Source: Phycisphaerae bacterium (GTDB lineage Bacteria > Planctomycetota > Phycisphaerae > UBA1845 > Fen-1342). Taken from it: 64,000 nucleotides of DNA. The stretch spans positions 242,276 to 306,275 of the forward strand of contig JAGNKU010000006.1 in NCBI GenBank assembly GCA_017999985.1, written 5' to 3'. The notes under the pieces are model-generated. The model was not told the origin of the DNA. It searched no databases and saw only the letters and a list, made by a program, of their open reading frames with translations. Both the position numbers and the translations under genes were made by a program. Positions 43,547-52,216 of this stretch are shown piece by piece; the stretch's first letter is position 1, and the number at the start of each line of letters is the position of its first letter.

Positions 43547-44902
43547 ATGGCAACCCTCGCCCAGACGCTGGCCGAGCACGCGCACCAAACGTCGTTCCGC
43601 GATCTGTCTCCGAAGGTCGTCCACGAGGCCAAGCGTCGCGTGCTCGATTCCATCGGCTGCGCCCTCGGGGCGTGGACCAGCCGCCCGGCCAGCGTGACAC
43701 GGGCGCTGGCCCAAAGAGTCGCCATTCCGAAGGGAGCCAGCCTGTTGGGTTCGCGCTACCGGACGACGCCGGACCTAGCCGCCTTTAGCAACGGGGCGCT
43801 CGTCCGCTACCTGGATTTCAATGACACATACCTCAGCCGCGAACCAGCCCACCCGAGCGATAACATCCCGGCGGCCCTCGCCGTCGGGCAGGCGTGCGGC
43901 GCCCGCGGGCACGAGATCATCACGGCCATCGCGCTGGGCTACGAGCTGCAATGCCGGCTGTGCGATGCGGCGTCACTGCGGGCGCACGGCTGGGACCACG
44001 TCGTGTATGGCGCGTTCTCCACGGCCCTGCTCGCCAGCAAGCTCTACCAACTTTCGGTGGAGCAGACCGTCCACGCGCTCGGCATTGCCGGCGTGTGCAA
44101 CTTTGCGACGCGCCAGACGCGGACCGGACAGCTCGCTGACTGGAAGGCCTGCGCATTCTCGAACGCCGCCCGCAACGGCGTGTTTGCCGCGGCGCTCGCG
44201 CGCGAGGGGCTGACCGGGCCGCACGAAATCTTCGAGGGACCGAAGGGGCTGTTCAACATGGTCACCGGTCCGTTCGAGCTGCGCTGGGCCAGCGACCCGG
44301 ACGACTGGATGATCCGCCGGACGTACGTGAAGTTCTGGCCGGCGGAGTATCACTCGCAGTCGGCGATCGACGCGGCGTTGCAGTTGCGGCCGGAGATTGG
44401 CGATCCCGACCGGATCGAGAGCATCCGGATCGAGAGTTTCGAGGCAGCGGTGAGCATCATTGGCAGCGAGCCCGAGAAGTGGCGGCCGACCAGCCGTGAG
44501 ACGGCGGACCACAGCATGGGGTACTGTGTGGCAGTGGCCCTGTTGGACGGCGAGGTCACGCAGAATTCGTTCTCCGATGCGAAGATTCATGACACGCGCG
44601 TGCTCGACCTGCTCGACCGCATCCGCATCGTGGAGACCGACGAATGCAACGCGGGCTATCCGGACGGTATTCCGAACAAGCTGATTGTCCGGCTGCAGGA
44701 CGGACGGGAGCTGACACGGCTGGTCAAATACCCGCGCGGCCACGCCGGCAATCCGATGACCGACGCGGAGGTGATCGCGAAGTTCCGCGCGCAGGCCGCC
44801 GGCGTCGTCAGCGATGCGACGGCGCAGCGCATCGTCGATCTGGCGCTGTCGCTGGACGAGCTGGCGGACGTAACCCCCTTGCTGGAATTCGAGCCGGCCT
44901 AG
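43547..44902 (+). CDS. prpD: 2-methylcitrate dehydratase (MmgE/PrpD family)
   Basis: The 451-residue product belongs to the MmgE/PrpD family, whose PrpD members dehydrate 2-methylcitrate to 2-methyl-cis-aconitate. Motifs: VVHEAKRRVLDSIGCALGAW, NGALVRYLDFNDTYL, HPSDNIPAALAVGQACG, the lid sequence VKFWPAEYHSQSAIDAAL and ADHSMGYCVAVALLDGEVTQ. ATG 43547 has AAAGGGAGC upstream. Downstream genes encode a citrate synthase, methylisocitrate lyase and a methylcitrate-synthase-type enzyme, which makes the PrpD role much more likely than another MmgE-type activity. Confidence 0.88.
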   Translation: MATLAQTLAEHAHQTSFRDLSPKVVHEAKRRVLDSIGCALGAWTSRPASVTRALAQRVAIPKGASLLGSRYRTTPDLAAFSNGALVRYLDFNDTYLSREPAHPSDNIPAALAVGQACGARGHEIITAIALGYELQCRLCDAASLRAHGWDHVVYGAFSTALLASKLYQLSVEQTVHALGIAGVCNFATRQTRTGQLADWKACAFSNAARNGVFAAALAREGLTGPHEIFEGPKGLFNMVTGPFELRWASDPDDWMIRRTYVKFWPAEYHSQSAIDAALQLRPEIGDPDRIESIRIESFEAAVSIIGSEPEKWRPTSRETADHSMGYCVAVALLDGEVTQNSFSDAKIHDTRVLDLLDRIRIVETDECNAGYPDGIPNKLIVRLQDGRELTRLVKYPRGHAGNPMTDAEVIAKFRAQAAGVVSDATAQRIVDLALSLDELADVTPLLEFEPA

Positions 44903-44985
44903 CCCGCGCGCCCGGCGCGCGCGAGTTCGCGCCCTATGATCGAAGTGTGACGACAGGTTGAACCACGACGATGGAAGGATCGCCC

Positions 44986-46275
44986 ATGAGCGAGCAGGCC
45001 ACCCTGGCGTACGGCGGCAAGACGTATGCGCTGCCGGTGAAGACTGGCACGGAGCACGAGCAGGCCGTCGACATTTCGGAGTTGCGGGCCCAATCAGGGC
45101 TGATCACGCTCGATGACGGTTACGGCAACACGGGCTCGTGCGTCAGCAACATCACCTTCATCGACGGTGAGAAGGGGATCCTGCGCTACCGGGGCTATCC
45201 GATCGAGGAGCTGGCTGAGCACTCGACCTTCATCGAGACGGCCTACCTGATCATCTTCGGCGAGCTGCCGACCGAGACGCAGTTGGCCGAGTTCCGCAAT
45301 CTGCTGCTCGAGCACATGTTCATCCACGAGGCCATGCGGCACCACTTCGAGGGCTTTCCGCCAAACGCCCCGCCGATGGCCATTCTCTCCGCCATGATCA
45401 ACACGCTGGGTTGCTTCCAGCCCAGCCTGACCGAGCCGGAAAAAGACGAGCACTTCATCGACTCCGCCGCCCGGCTGATCAGCAAGGTCCGCACGATCGC
45501 CGCCGCCGCGTACAAGAAGTCCATCGGCGACCCGATCGTCTACCCGCGTTTCGACCTGTCGTACACGGCGAATTTCCTGCACATGCTGTTCTGCCGGCCG
45601 AACAAGATCTGCCGGCCCGACCCGGCGATCGAGCGGGCGCTGGACCAGATCTTCATCCTCCATGCGGATCACGAGCAGAACTGCTCCACGTCCACCGTGC
45701 GGATGGTGGGGTCATCGCAGGCCAACCTGTACGCGTCCGTCGCGGCGGGCGTGTGCGCGCTGTGGGGACCGCTGCACGGCGGGGCAAACGTCGCGGTCAT
45801 CGAGATGCTGGAGACCATCCGAACCAGCGGGGAATCCATCCCCGCCTTCATCGCCAGGATCAAAGACAAGCAGGCCCACGCGCGGCTCATGGGCTTCGGC
45901 CACCGCGTGTACAAGAACTATGACCCGCGGGCCCGGTTTATCAAGCAGTCCTGCGACGCGGTGCTCAGCAAGCTGGGGATCCAGGACCCGCTGCTGGACA
46001 TCGCGCTGCAGCTCGAGGAAGTCGCGCTCAAGGACCCGTATTTCATCGAGCGCAAGCTGTACCCGAACGTGGACTTCTACAGCGGCATCATCATGCGAGC
46101 CGTGGGCATTCCGCTGGACATGTTCACGGTCCTGTTCGCAATCGGGCGTTTGCCCGGCTGGATCGCGAATTGGCGCGAGGTGCACTTGAACCCGCACGCG
46201 CGCATCTATCGCCCGCGGCAGGTCTACAACGGACCGACGCAGCGCAAGTACGTACCGGTCGAACAGCGCCGCTGA
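44986..46275 (+). CDS. gltA: Citrate synthase (GltA type)
   Basis: The 429-residue protein is a hexameric-type citrate synthase, which condenses acetyl-CoA with oxaloacetate. Motifs: ITFIDGEKGILRYRGYPIEE, LHADHEQNCSTSTVRMVGSS, the catalytic His in WGPLHGGANVAVIEML, GFGHRVYKNYDPRARFIKQ, and LYPNVDFYSGIIMRAVGIPL (catalytic Asp). ATG 44986 has AAGGA six nt upstream; ATG 44971 is an alternative. It lies between prpD and prpB, so a role in methylcitrate formation is also possible, but the length and N-terminal beta domain are those of TCA-cycle GltA. Confidence 0.9.
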   Translation: MSEQATLAYGGKTYALPVKTGTEHEQAVDISELRAQSGLITLDDGYGNTGSCVSNITFIDGEKGILRYRGYPIEELAEHSTFIETAYLIIFGELPTETQLAEFRNLLLEHMFIHEAMRHHFEGFPPNAPPMAILSAMINTLGCFQPSLTEPEKDEHFIDSAARLISKVRTIAAAAYKKSIGDPIVYPRFDLSYTANFLHMLFCRPNKICRPDPAIERALDQIFILHADHEQNCSTSTVRMVGSSQANLYASVAAGVCALWGPLHGGANVAVIEMLETIRTSGESIPAFIARIKDKQAHARLMGFGHRVYKNYDPRARFIKQSCDAVLSKLGIQDPLLDIALQLEEVALKDPYFIERKLYPNVDFYSGIIMRAVGIPLDMFTVLFAIGRLPGWIANWREVHLNPHARIYRPRQVYNGPTQRKYVPVEQRR

Positions 46276-46351
46276 CGACGATTCGCGGCGGCGCGCCGCG
46301 ACAGCAGAATCACGCTGTGTGCCCTGGTGTCTTGGTGGTGAGAATCGAGTG

Positions 46352-47218
46352 ATGAGCACGACACCCACGCGCAGCGCACGGCTGCGGGCCGCGCTGCGCG
46401 ATCACACGGTCGTCATGCCGGGCGCGTTCAACGCACTGACGGCGCGGGCCATTGAGCAGGCCGGCTTCGAGGCCGTCTATCTCTCCGGCGCCGCCCTCGC
46501 CAACAGCCTGCTCGGCGTGCCTGACGTCGGCCTCACCACGCTCTCGGAGGCCGCCTATCACGCCACCCGCTGCGCCGCCGTCACGACCGTGCCGCTGATT
46601 GCCGACGCCGACACGGGCTTCGGCGGGCCGGAAAACGTGGCGCGGACGGTCGTGGAGTTCGAGCGCGCCGGCCTCAGCGGGCTGCACCTGGAAGACCAGG
46701 AATTCCCCAAGCGCTGCGGACACCTGGCCGGCAAGGACCTGGTGGCCATGGATGAGTTCTGCGCAAAGGTGGCCGCGGCCGTCGCCGCCCGGCGGGACCC
46801 GGATTTCCTCCTGATCGCGCGCACCGACGCGCGCGGCGTGACCACGTATGACGATGCGGTCGCGCGGGCGCATGCGTATCTCAAGGCCGGGGCGGACGCG
46901 ATTTTCCCGGAGGCGCTGCAGAGCCGGGAGGAATTCGAGCGCTTCGCGCGCGATGTGCCCGCCCCCCTGCTCGCCAACATGACCGAGTTCGGGCGTACGC
47001 CATACTTGTCCGTCAGCGAGTTCGCCGCCCTGGGCTATCGCATCGTGATCTTCCCGGTGACACTGCAGCGCGTGGCGCTGAAGGCGGTGACGGAGGCATT
47101 GGAAGAGCTGCGCACGAAGGGCACGCAGCGCGACATGCTGGAGCGGATGCAGACACGGCGGGAACTCTATGATCTGCTGGGCTACGCAGACGGCAAAGAT
47201 GGTATGCAGGGCGTTTAA
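46352..47218 (+). CDS. prpB: 2-methylisocitrate lyase
   Basis: The 288-residue protein is PrpB, which splits 2-methylisocitrate into pyruvate and succinate. The isocitrate-lyase-family core is clear: MPGAFNALTARAIEQAGFEA, PLIADADTGFGGPENVARTV, the signature loop HLEDQEFPKRCGHLAGKDLV (KRCGH nucleophile) and FLLIARTDARGVTTYDDAVA. A C-terminal GYRIVIFPVTLQRVALKAV fits. PrpB length (about 290) and the KRCGH context favour it over isocitrate lyase (about 430). ATG 46352 is chosen; the upstream in-frame sequence is a dispersed repeat-like stretch. Confidence 0.92.
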   Translation: MSTTPTRSARLRAALRDHTVVMPGAFNALTARAIEQAGFEAVYLSGAALANSLLGVPDVGLTTLSEAAYHATRCAAVTTVPLIADADTGFGGPENVARTVVEFERAGLSGLHLEDQEFPKRCGHLAGKDLVAMDEFCAKVAAAVAARRDPDFLLIARTDARGVTTYDDAVARAHAYLKAGADAIFPEALQSREEFERFARDVPAPLLANMTEFGRTPYLSVSEFAALGYRIVIFPVTLQRVALKAVTEALEELRTKGTQRDMLERMQTRRELYDLLGYADGKDGMQGV

Positions 47219-47286
47219 CTAACACGAGCCACGGCCTGGCCGCGACAGACCGTGCCACCCCGATTGCTGCCCAATGGAGAATCAGC

Positions 47287-48411
47287 ATGACCGACGCGAT
47301 CGATGCATACCATCCGGGACTCGAGGGCGTGATCGCCGGCGAGACGTCGATCTGCTGCGTCGAGCAGGGCCGCCTCCTGTACCGCGGCTACGACATCGCC
47401 GACCTGGCCCGCCACGCCAGCTTCGAGGAATGCGCGTTCCTGCTGCTGCACGGGGAGTTGCCCACGCCGCAGGAGTTGACGCTGTTCCAACAGCAGATCG
47501 ACGGCGAGCGCGAGCTGCCCGGGGCCGTGGTCGATGTGCTGCGCGCCATCCCGCGCCAGGCGCCGATGATGGACGTGCTGCGCACCGGCGTATCGTTGTG
47601 CGGAAACTTCAGCAGCGCGCGGTCGCAGGGCCGCAGCAGCCTGCTCACCCGCGCCGTCCGCGTGCTCGCCGCCGTGCCGGCCCTGATCGCGGCCCGGCTG
47701 CGGGCCATGGACGGCAAGTGGCCACTGGAGCCGAAGCCCGGCCTCTCGCACGCGGGGCAGTTCATTTACATGGCGTTCGGCCGCGAGCCGACGGAGCTCG
47801 AAGCCCGCGTGCTGAACCTGACGCTCGTGCTGTACGCCGAGCATGAGTTCAACGCGTCCACGTTCGCCGCCCGCGTGTGCACGAGCACGCTGAGCGGCCT
47901 GCATTCATCCGTGGTCGCGGCCATCGGCACGCTGAAAGGTCCGCTGCATGGCGGCGCGAACGAGGAGTCCCTGAAGCTGATCCAGCGTTACGCGTCCGCC
48001 GCCGAAGCCCGCAAGGGCGTCCTCGACGCATTGGCGCGCAAAGAGAAGATCATGGGCTTCGGCCACCGCGTGTATCGCAACGGCGACCACCGGGCGACGA
48101 TTCTCGAACCCTACGTGGACAAGCTGGCGGAGATGCGCAACGAACAGTGGCGGGCCGAGGTCTATCACGCGATCAAGCAGACCATGTGGGACGAGAAGAA
48201 GCTGCATCCCAACGTCGATTATCCCTGCGGCCTGGTCTACCACTTCCTCGGCTTCCCGACGGACATCTTCACACCGCTGTTCGTGACCGCCCGCGTCGCT
48301 GGCTGGTGCGCCCACATCATCGAGCAACACCAGCACAACCGCCTGATCCGCCCGCGGAGCCGCTACACGGGGCCCGCGTTGCGCACCTACCAGCCGCTGA
48401 TCGATCGCTGA
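47287..48411 (+). CDS. prpC: 2-methylcitrate synthase / citrate synthase II
   Basis: The 374-residue protein is a short-type citrate synthase: GLEGVIAGETSICCVEQGRL, YRGYDIADLARHASFEECAF, the catalytic GPLHGGANEESLKL, GFGHRVYRNGDHRATIL and KLHPNVDYPCGLVYHFLGFP. This branch includes PrpC, which joins propionyl-CoA and oxaloacetate, and CitZ-type citrate synthases. Placement directly after prpB, and the presence of a separate GltA-type enzyme in the cluster, favour PrpC. It follows prpB by 68 nt on the same strand. Confidence 0.87.
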   Translation: MTDAIDAYHPGLEGVIAGETSICCVEQGRLLYRGYDIADLARHASFEECAFLLLHGELPTPQELTLFQQQIDGERELPGAVVDVLRAIPRQAPMMDVLRTGVSLCGNFSSARSQGRSSLLTRAVRVLAAVPALIAARLRAMDGKWPLEPKPGLSHAGQFIYMAFGREPTELEARVLNLTLVLYAEHEFNASTFAARVCTSTLSGLHSSVVAAIGTLKGPLHGGANEESLKLIQRYASAAEARKGVLDALARKEKIMGFGHRVYRNGDHRATILEPYVDKLAEMRNEQWRAEVYHAIKQTMWDEKKLHPNVDYPCGLVYHFLGFPTDIFTPLFVTARVAGWCAHIIEQHQHNRLIRPRSRYTGPALRTYQPLIDR

Positions 48412-48430
48412 CCGGCCGCGACGTTTCGCG

Positions 48431-48459
48431 TTGACACGCGCCGCGGGACCTCGCACACT
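48431..48459 (+). promoter_or_regulatory. Candidate promoter of cardiolipin synthase, leaderless
   Basis: Perfect TTGACA (48431-48436), a 17-nt spacer and CACACT (48454-48459) place transcription start at or next to the ATG at 48466. The -10 box is weak (3 of 6). Confidence 0.35.
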
Positions 48460-48465
48460 GCGTCC

Positions 48466-49914
48466 ATGGCGTCGTTCTGGTTCTGGGCCTTCCTCGCCTA
48501 CTATGCCATCGCCCTGGTGGCGATCGCCCGCATTCTCATTCGGCCCAAAGAGCCGACCGCCATGGTGGCGTGGATCTTCGCGCTGCTGTGCGTGCCCGGC
48601 CTGGGCCTGCTCGCATACTGGCTGTTCGGCTCGCGCCGCTTGCGCCGCAAGGTCCGCCGCCGGCGCCGGCGCGTGGCCAGCCTGCTGGCCGAGTTCAAGC
48701 GCCGAGCCGAGGAGCGTTCGCACCCCAGCACCGAAACGCACGACGCTGAACTACCCGCCGACCTCGCGGGCATCGCCCAGCTTGGACAGCGCCTGGTCGA
48801 TATGCCCCCCGTCGGCGGCAACGAAGTCACGGTGCTGGAAGAAGCCAACGCGACGTACGCCGCCCTGTCCGACGCCTTGCGCGCCGCCCAGCATCACATC
48901 CACCTGGAGTACTACATCTGGCAGCCGGACGAGACCGGCCGCCTCTTCCGCGACATCCTGATCGAGCGCGCCCACGCCGGCGTCCAGTGTCGGCTGCTGC
49001 TCGACGCCGTCGGCTGCTGGCGGCTCAACCGCAGCTTTCTGCAACCGCTGACGGACGCCGGCGTGCGCGTGGCGTACTTCCTGCCGGTGTACCATTTCCC
49101 GTTCCGCAAGCGCTGGAGCCTGCACCTCCGCAATCACCGCAAGATCGTCGTCATCGACGGGCAGACCGCGTTCATGGGCAGCCAGAACATCGGCGACGAG
49201 TACCGCGGCCGGCTCGCCCGGCTCAGCCCCTGGTACGACACGCACATGCGGCTGCGCGGGCCGGCGGCGCTGTTCCTGCAGCAAACCTTCGCCGAAGACT
49301 GGTACCTGGCGACGCGCGAGGACCTGAGCGCCGGCCTGTACTTTCCCGAGCCCGAGCGGCCGGGGCCGTCGATTGTGCAGATTCTCCCCACCGGGCCGGA
49401 CCGCCGGTTCAGCACGCTGGCGCAGATCATGTTCGCCGCGGTGTCATCCGCCCGCAGCAGCATCAGTATCGCGACGCCGTATTTCGTCCCCGACCTCGCC
49501 GTGCGGCTGGCGCTGGTGCACGCGTGCTATCGCGGCGTGCAGGTGCGGCTGGTGCTGCCGTCCCGGAGCGATTCGGCGCTGTCGCTGTGGGCGGCGCGCA
49601 GCTTCTACGCGGAGCTGATCGAGGCCGGCGTGGAGATTCACGAGTACGACGCCGGCGTGCTGCACTCGAAGCTGGTCACGGTCGATGACCGCTGGTGCAT
49701 GCTGGGCTCGGCGAACATGGACGCGCGCAGCTTCCGGCTAAATTTCGAGGTCACCGCAGTCATTTACGATTCGCAGGTTGCCGCCGAGTTGGGGCGCTCG
49801 ATCGGCCAGTTCTGCGACAACGCCCGGCGGATCACGGCGCGGGCGGCGTGGCGCGGCGACATGTGGCGCCGTATGGGCGAAGGCGCGGCGCGGCTGTTTG
49901 CACCGCTACTCTGA
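48466..49914 (+). CDS. cls: Cardiolipin synthase (phospholipase D family)
   Basis: The 482-residue membrane enzyme makes cardiolipin from phosphatidylglycerol. Two N-terminal transmembrane helices (WFWAFLAYYAIALVAIARIL and AWIFALLCVPGLGLLAYWLF) precede two PLD domains with HKD motifs: NHRKIVVIDGQTAFMGSQNI and LHSKLVTVDDRWCMLGSANM with DARSFRLNFE. Length and layout match bacterial Cls (about 480). No Shine-Dalgarno is visible before ATG 48466, consistent with a leaderless transcript from the TTGACA site just upstream. Confidence 0.93.
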   Translation: MASFWFWAFLAYYAIALVAIARILIRPKEPTAMVAWIFALLCVPGLGLLAYWLFGSRRLRRKVRRRRRRVASLLAEFKRRAEERSHPSTETHDAELPADLAGIAQLGQRLVDMPPVGGNEVTVLEEANATYAALSDALRAAQHHIHLEYYIWQPDETGRLFRDILIERAHAGVQCRLLLDAVGCWRLNRSFLQPLTDAGVRVAYFLPVYHFPFRKRWSLHLRNHRKIVVIDGQTAFMGSQNIGDEYRGRLARLSPWYDTHMRLRGPAALFLQQTFAEDWYLATREDLSAGLYFPEPERPGPSIVQILPTGPDRRFSTLAQIMFAAVSSARSSISIATPYFVPDLAVRLALVHACYRGVQVRLVLPSRSDSALSLWAARSFYAELIEAGVEIHEYDAGVLHSKLVTVDDRWCMLGSANMDARSFRLNFEVTAVIYDSQVAAELGRSIGQFCDNARRITARAAWRGDMWRRMGEGAARLFAPLL

Positions 49915-49924
49915 TCGGATAGAA

Positions 49925-49961
49925 CTCCCCTCCCTTCCATGGAGGGGGCAGGGGGAGGAGT
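49925..49961 (-). repeat. C-rich hairpin element, copy 2 of 5 (inverted)
   Basis: Read on the minus strand it is the same element as at 36692: CTCCTCCCCCTGCCCCCTCC, then ATGGAAGGGAGGGGAG. It fills the gap between convergent cls and the RlmI-like gene, overlapping the latter's stop by one base. Confidence 0.65.
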
Positions 49962-51208
49962 TAAAGCACGCGGAACCAGAGCACTTTCAGATACGCCGAC
50001 TCGGGGCAGTCCAGCAGCATCGGATGATCCGGGGCCGCGCCGCTTTGATCGAACAATTGCAGCGCACGCCCAGCACGCTGCGCCGCGCGCCGCACCGTCT
50101 CGAGAAACGCACTGCGCGACACCAGCCCGCTGCAACTGCACGTCACGAACACGCCGCCGGGACGGACCACCTGCAGCGCGAGTGCGTTCATGTCGCCGTA
50201 CTTCCGCAACGCGTCCTCGTATTCCTCGCGATACGTGACCAGCTTCGGTGGATCGAGGACGACCACGTCGAACTGTCGCTGGTTCGCGAGCATCTGCCGC
50301 ACATACGTGAACGCGTCGGCGTACACGAAATCGACGCGCGTCTGGTTGAGATTGGCGTTTTCGCGCGCAATGGCGATCGCGGCCTCGTCGAGGTCCACGC
50401 CGGTGACGGCCCGCGCGCCGCCCAGCTTCTGCGCACAGAGCGCAAACCCGCCGGTGTAACAGCACAGGTCGAGCACTTCCGCGTCGCGGCAAAGCGTCGC
50501 CAGCCGGCGGCGGTTGTCGCGCTGGTCGCAGAAGAAGCCGGTCTTGTGCCCCTCCTTGACATCGACGCGGTAGCGGATGCCGTGCTCGCGGATCGTGAGG
50601 CGGGTCGATGCATCGCCGCCCGGCAGATCGGGATGCACGGGGACGGTGAAGCCTTCGAGCCGTTCAACGCGCGGGTCGGCGCGGAGGAACATCCGCCAGG
50701 TCGGCGACGCACGGTCCGGGCGGTCGAGCGATGTCGGCGGGCCGAGCACCTCCGCGAGCAGCGTGCCGAGCTCGCGGGCGCGCTGGAACATCGCCAGCGA
50801 GAAGACCTCGAACACGAGGCTGTCGGCGTAGCGCTCCACGATCAGGCCGCTGAGGCCGTCGCCCTCGGCGTGAACGAGGCGATACGCGTCCGTGGCGGCG
50901 TCGAGGTCGAGGCGGCGGCGGAGGGCGACTGCCCGCTCCAGACGGGCACGCCAGAACGCCGTGTCGACGGGAATGTCCTCGTGCGTGAGGATGCGGACGA
51001 CGATCTGCGAACGCGGGTTGTACAGGCCGCGGCCGAAGTAGCGACCGGATTTGTCGTACAGGTTGACGATGTCGCCGGGCCGGGCGGCGGGGTCGGCGGA
51101 GCGGACCATCTTGCGGTAGACGAACGGGTGCAGCGACGCGGAGCGCAGGAGGACCCAGGGCGACCGGGCGTCCGGCGGGGGTTCGACGTGGTGCGGCTCA
51201 CGCGACAC
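49961..51208 (-). CDS. rlmI: Class I SAM-dependent rRNA methyltransferase (RlmI-like)
   Basis: The 415-residue protein has an N-terminal PUA-like part (HPFVYRKMVRSADPAARPGD, YNPRSQIVVRILTHED), a central beta domain (VHAEGDGLSGLIVERYADSL) and a Rossmann methyltransferase: GHKTGFFCDQRDNRRRLATL, VLDLCCYTGGFALCAQKLGG for SAM, and VVVLDPPKLVTYREEYEDAL with FVTCSCSGLVS. This is the RlmI/YccW family that makes m5C in 23S rRNA. The exact target base is inferred from family. Start ATG 51208. Confidence 0.87.
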   Translation of the reverse strand: MSREPHHVEPPPDARSPWVLLRSASLHPFVYRKMVRSADPAARPGDIVNLYDKSGRYFGRGLYNPRSQIVVRILTHEDIPVDTAFWRARLERAVALRRRLDLDAATDAYRLVHAEGDGLSGLIVERYADSLVFEVFSLAMFQRARELGTLLAEVLGPPTSLDRPDRASPTWRMFLRADPRVERLEGFTVPVHPDLPGGDASTRLTIREHGIRYRVDVKEGHKTGFFCDQRDNRRRLATLCRDAEVLDLCCYTGGFALCAQKLGGARAVTGVDLDEAAIAIARENANLNQTRVDFVYADAFTYVRQMLANQRQFDVVVLDPPKLVTYREEYEDALRKYGDMNALALQVVRPGGVFVTCSCSGLVSRSAFLETVRRAAQRAGRALQLFDQSGAAPDHPMLLDCPESAYLKVLWFRVL

Positions 51209-51241
51209 GGGGGCTAGACCTCAGCCTGGAAGCGTACTCAA

Positions 51242-51280
51242 AACTCCTCCCCCTCTTAGCGGGAGGGCAGGGTGGGGGTG
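51242..51280 (-). repeat. C-rich hairpin element, copy 3 of 5 (diverged, inverted)
   Basis: Minus-strand reading gives CACCCCCACCCTGCCCTCCC, then GCTAAGAGGGGGAGGAG, a diverged form of the copy at 36692. It lies just upstream of the RlmI-like start. Confidence 0.5.
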
Positions 51281-51312
51281 CAGCGTCCCGTAAGCCGCCG
51301 CTCCCTCCATCC

Positions 51313-51343
51313 ATCCGAGCCCGAAGCGCAAGCGAGGGCCATC
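51313..51343 (+). repeat. 31-bp inverted repeat, left copy
   Basis: The sequence starting ATCCGAGCCCGAAGCGCAAG and ending CGAGGGCCATC is the exact reverse complement of 52919-52949. The pair brackets the tandem duplication. Confidence 0.85.
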
Positions 51344-51350
51344 TGTTCCT

Positions 51351-51378
51351 TTGCTCCTTGACCGGCCACGCACATAAT
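51351..51378 (+). promoter_or_regulatory. Candidate promoter, first duplicate
   Basis: TTGCTC (51351-51356), a 16-nt spacer and CATAAT (51373-51378). The same site is preserved upstream of the second duplicate at 52131-52158, which supports function. Confidence 0.45.
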
Positions 51379-51435
51379 TGTCACGGGGCCGCGGCGTGGC
51401 AAGAGAGGCCCCGGCGAACTTCGGAGTCAGCGACC

Positions 51436-52011
51436 GTGCGCGAGCAACCGGACGATGCGATCGAGAAACGCGACGACCCAGCAGTCGTGCGGTATGCGGC
51501 GCGTCCATCGCCGCGGGGGATCCGTTTCCTTATCTATTGCGTCCTTGGCATGTCCGTGGGCTTGCTTCTGCTATTCGCATACTGGGCTCGCCCGAGGGTC
51601 CACAGTCGCGACATTTCTCCGCGGGCATGGTGTGCCTCAAACCTGCGCGGAATCGGCCAAGGCCTGAAAGTGTACGCTTCCGATTACGCGGACGCGTATC
51701 CTCCCACGCTGCGGACCTTGATCGATGACGGCGTAGTAACCGCGTGGCAACTCATCTCCCCCGTCTCGGGGCATGCCACGCCGGCCTGCGACTACTACTA
51801 CGTCACCGGCCTGACACTCAACGATCCGGCCATGTGGATCGTCGCCTACGGCGATCCGGCGTACCTGAAGGGCGCAGGCGCAAATGTCCTTTATGTAGAC
51901 GGGCACGTCGCTTTCGTGAAGGAGCCGCAGTTTTCGCAGGACCTGGCGCGCTTCAGGGCCGACTACGAGACGGCCCGCGGCACGCCGCCGGTGATCATTC
52001 CGCCGCGCTAA
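51436..52011 (+). CDS. Secreted H-X9-DG-like (pseudopilin-related) protein, copy 1
   Basis: The 191-residue protein has a charged N-terminus (REQPDDAIEKRDDPAVVRYA), one membrane helix (FLIYCVLGMSVGLLLLFAYW) and a C-terminal domain with ASNLRGIGQGLKVYASDYAD, YPPTLRTLIDDG, DYYYVTGLTLNDPAMWIVAY and GANVLYVDGHVAFVKEPQFS. The VLYVDGHV end resembles the H-X9-DG domain of type II-pseudopilin-like planctomycete proteins, but the conserved His is replaced by Lys and no prepilin cleavage motif is seen. GTG 51436 has GGAG upstream at about 9 nt. It is half of a tandem duplication. Confidence 0.7.
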   Translation: MREQPDDAIEKRDDPAVVRYAARPSPRGIRFLIYCVLGMSVGLLLLFAYWARPRVHSRDISPRAWCASNLRGIGQGLKVYASDYADAYPPTLRTLIDDGVVTAWQLISPVSGHATPACDYYYVTGLTLNDPAMWIVAYGDPAYLKGAGANVLYVDGHVAFVKEPQFSQDLARFRADYETARGTPPVIIPPR

Positions 52012-52068
52012 CGTCGTAGCGGCCGACCCCCGAGTCGGCCGTTGTGTGTGATACCGCGCCTACGCTCG

Positions 52069-52106
52069 ACCCTCCCTCTGCCCCCTCCCTGGAAGGGAGG
52101 GGAGTT
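52069..52106 (+). repeat. C-rich hairpin element, copy 4 of 5
   Basis: ACCCTCCCTCTGCCCCCTCC followed by CTGGAAGGGAGGGGAGTT, with a perfect CCCCTCCC/GGGAGGGG 8-bp stem. It lies 58 nt after the stop of duplicate 1 and is a plausible terminator. Confidence 0.65.
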
Positions 52107-52130
52107 ACACCGCGACACACATCGATTCCT

Positions 52131-52158
52131 TTGCTCCTTGACTGGCCACGCACATAAT
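52131..52158 (+). promoter_or_regulatory. Candidate promoter, second duplicate
   Basis: TTGCTC (52131-52136), 16-nt spacer, CATAAT (52153-52158), identical boxes and spacing to the site before duplicate 1. Confidence 0.45.
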
Positions 52159-52216
52159 TGTCGTGGGGCCGCGGCATGGCAAGAGAGGCCCCCGGCGATC
52201 TTCGGAGTCAGCCACC

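Noticed and set aside
46316-46351. In-frame extension of prpB upstream to 46319
   Set aside because: The sequence (GTGTCTTGGTGGTGA type) is a dispersed repeat-like filler, and ATG 46352 fits the family start.
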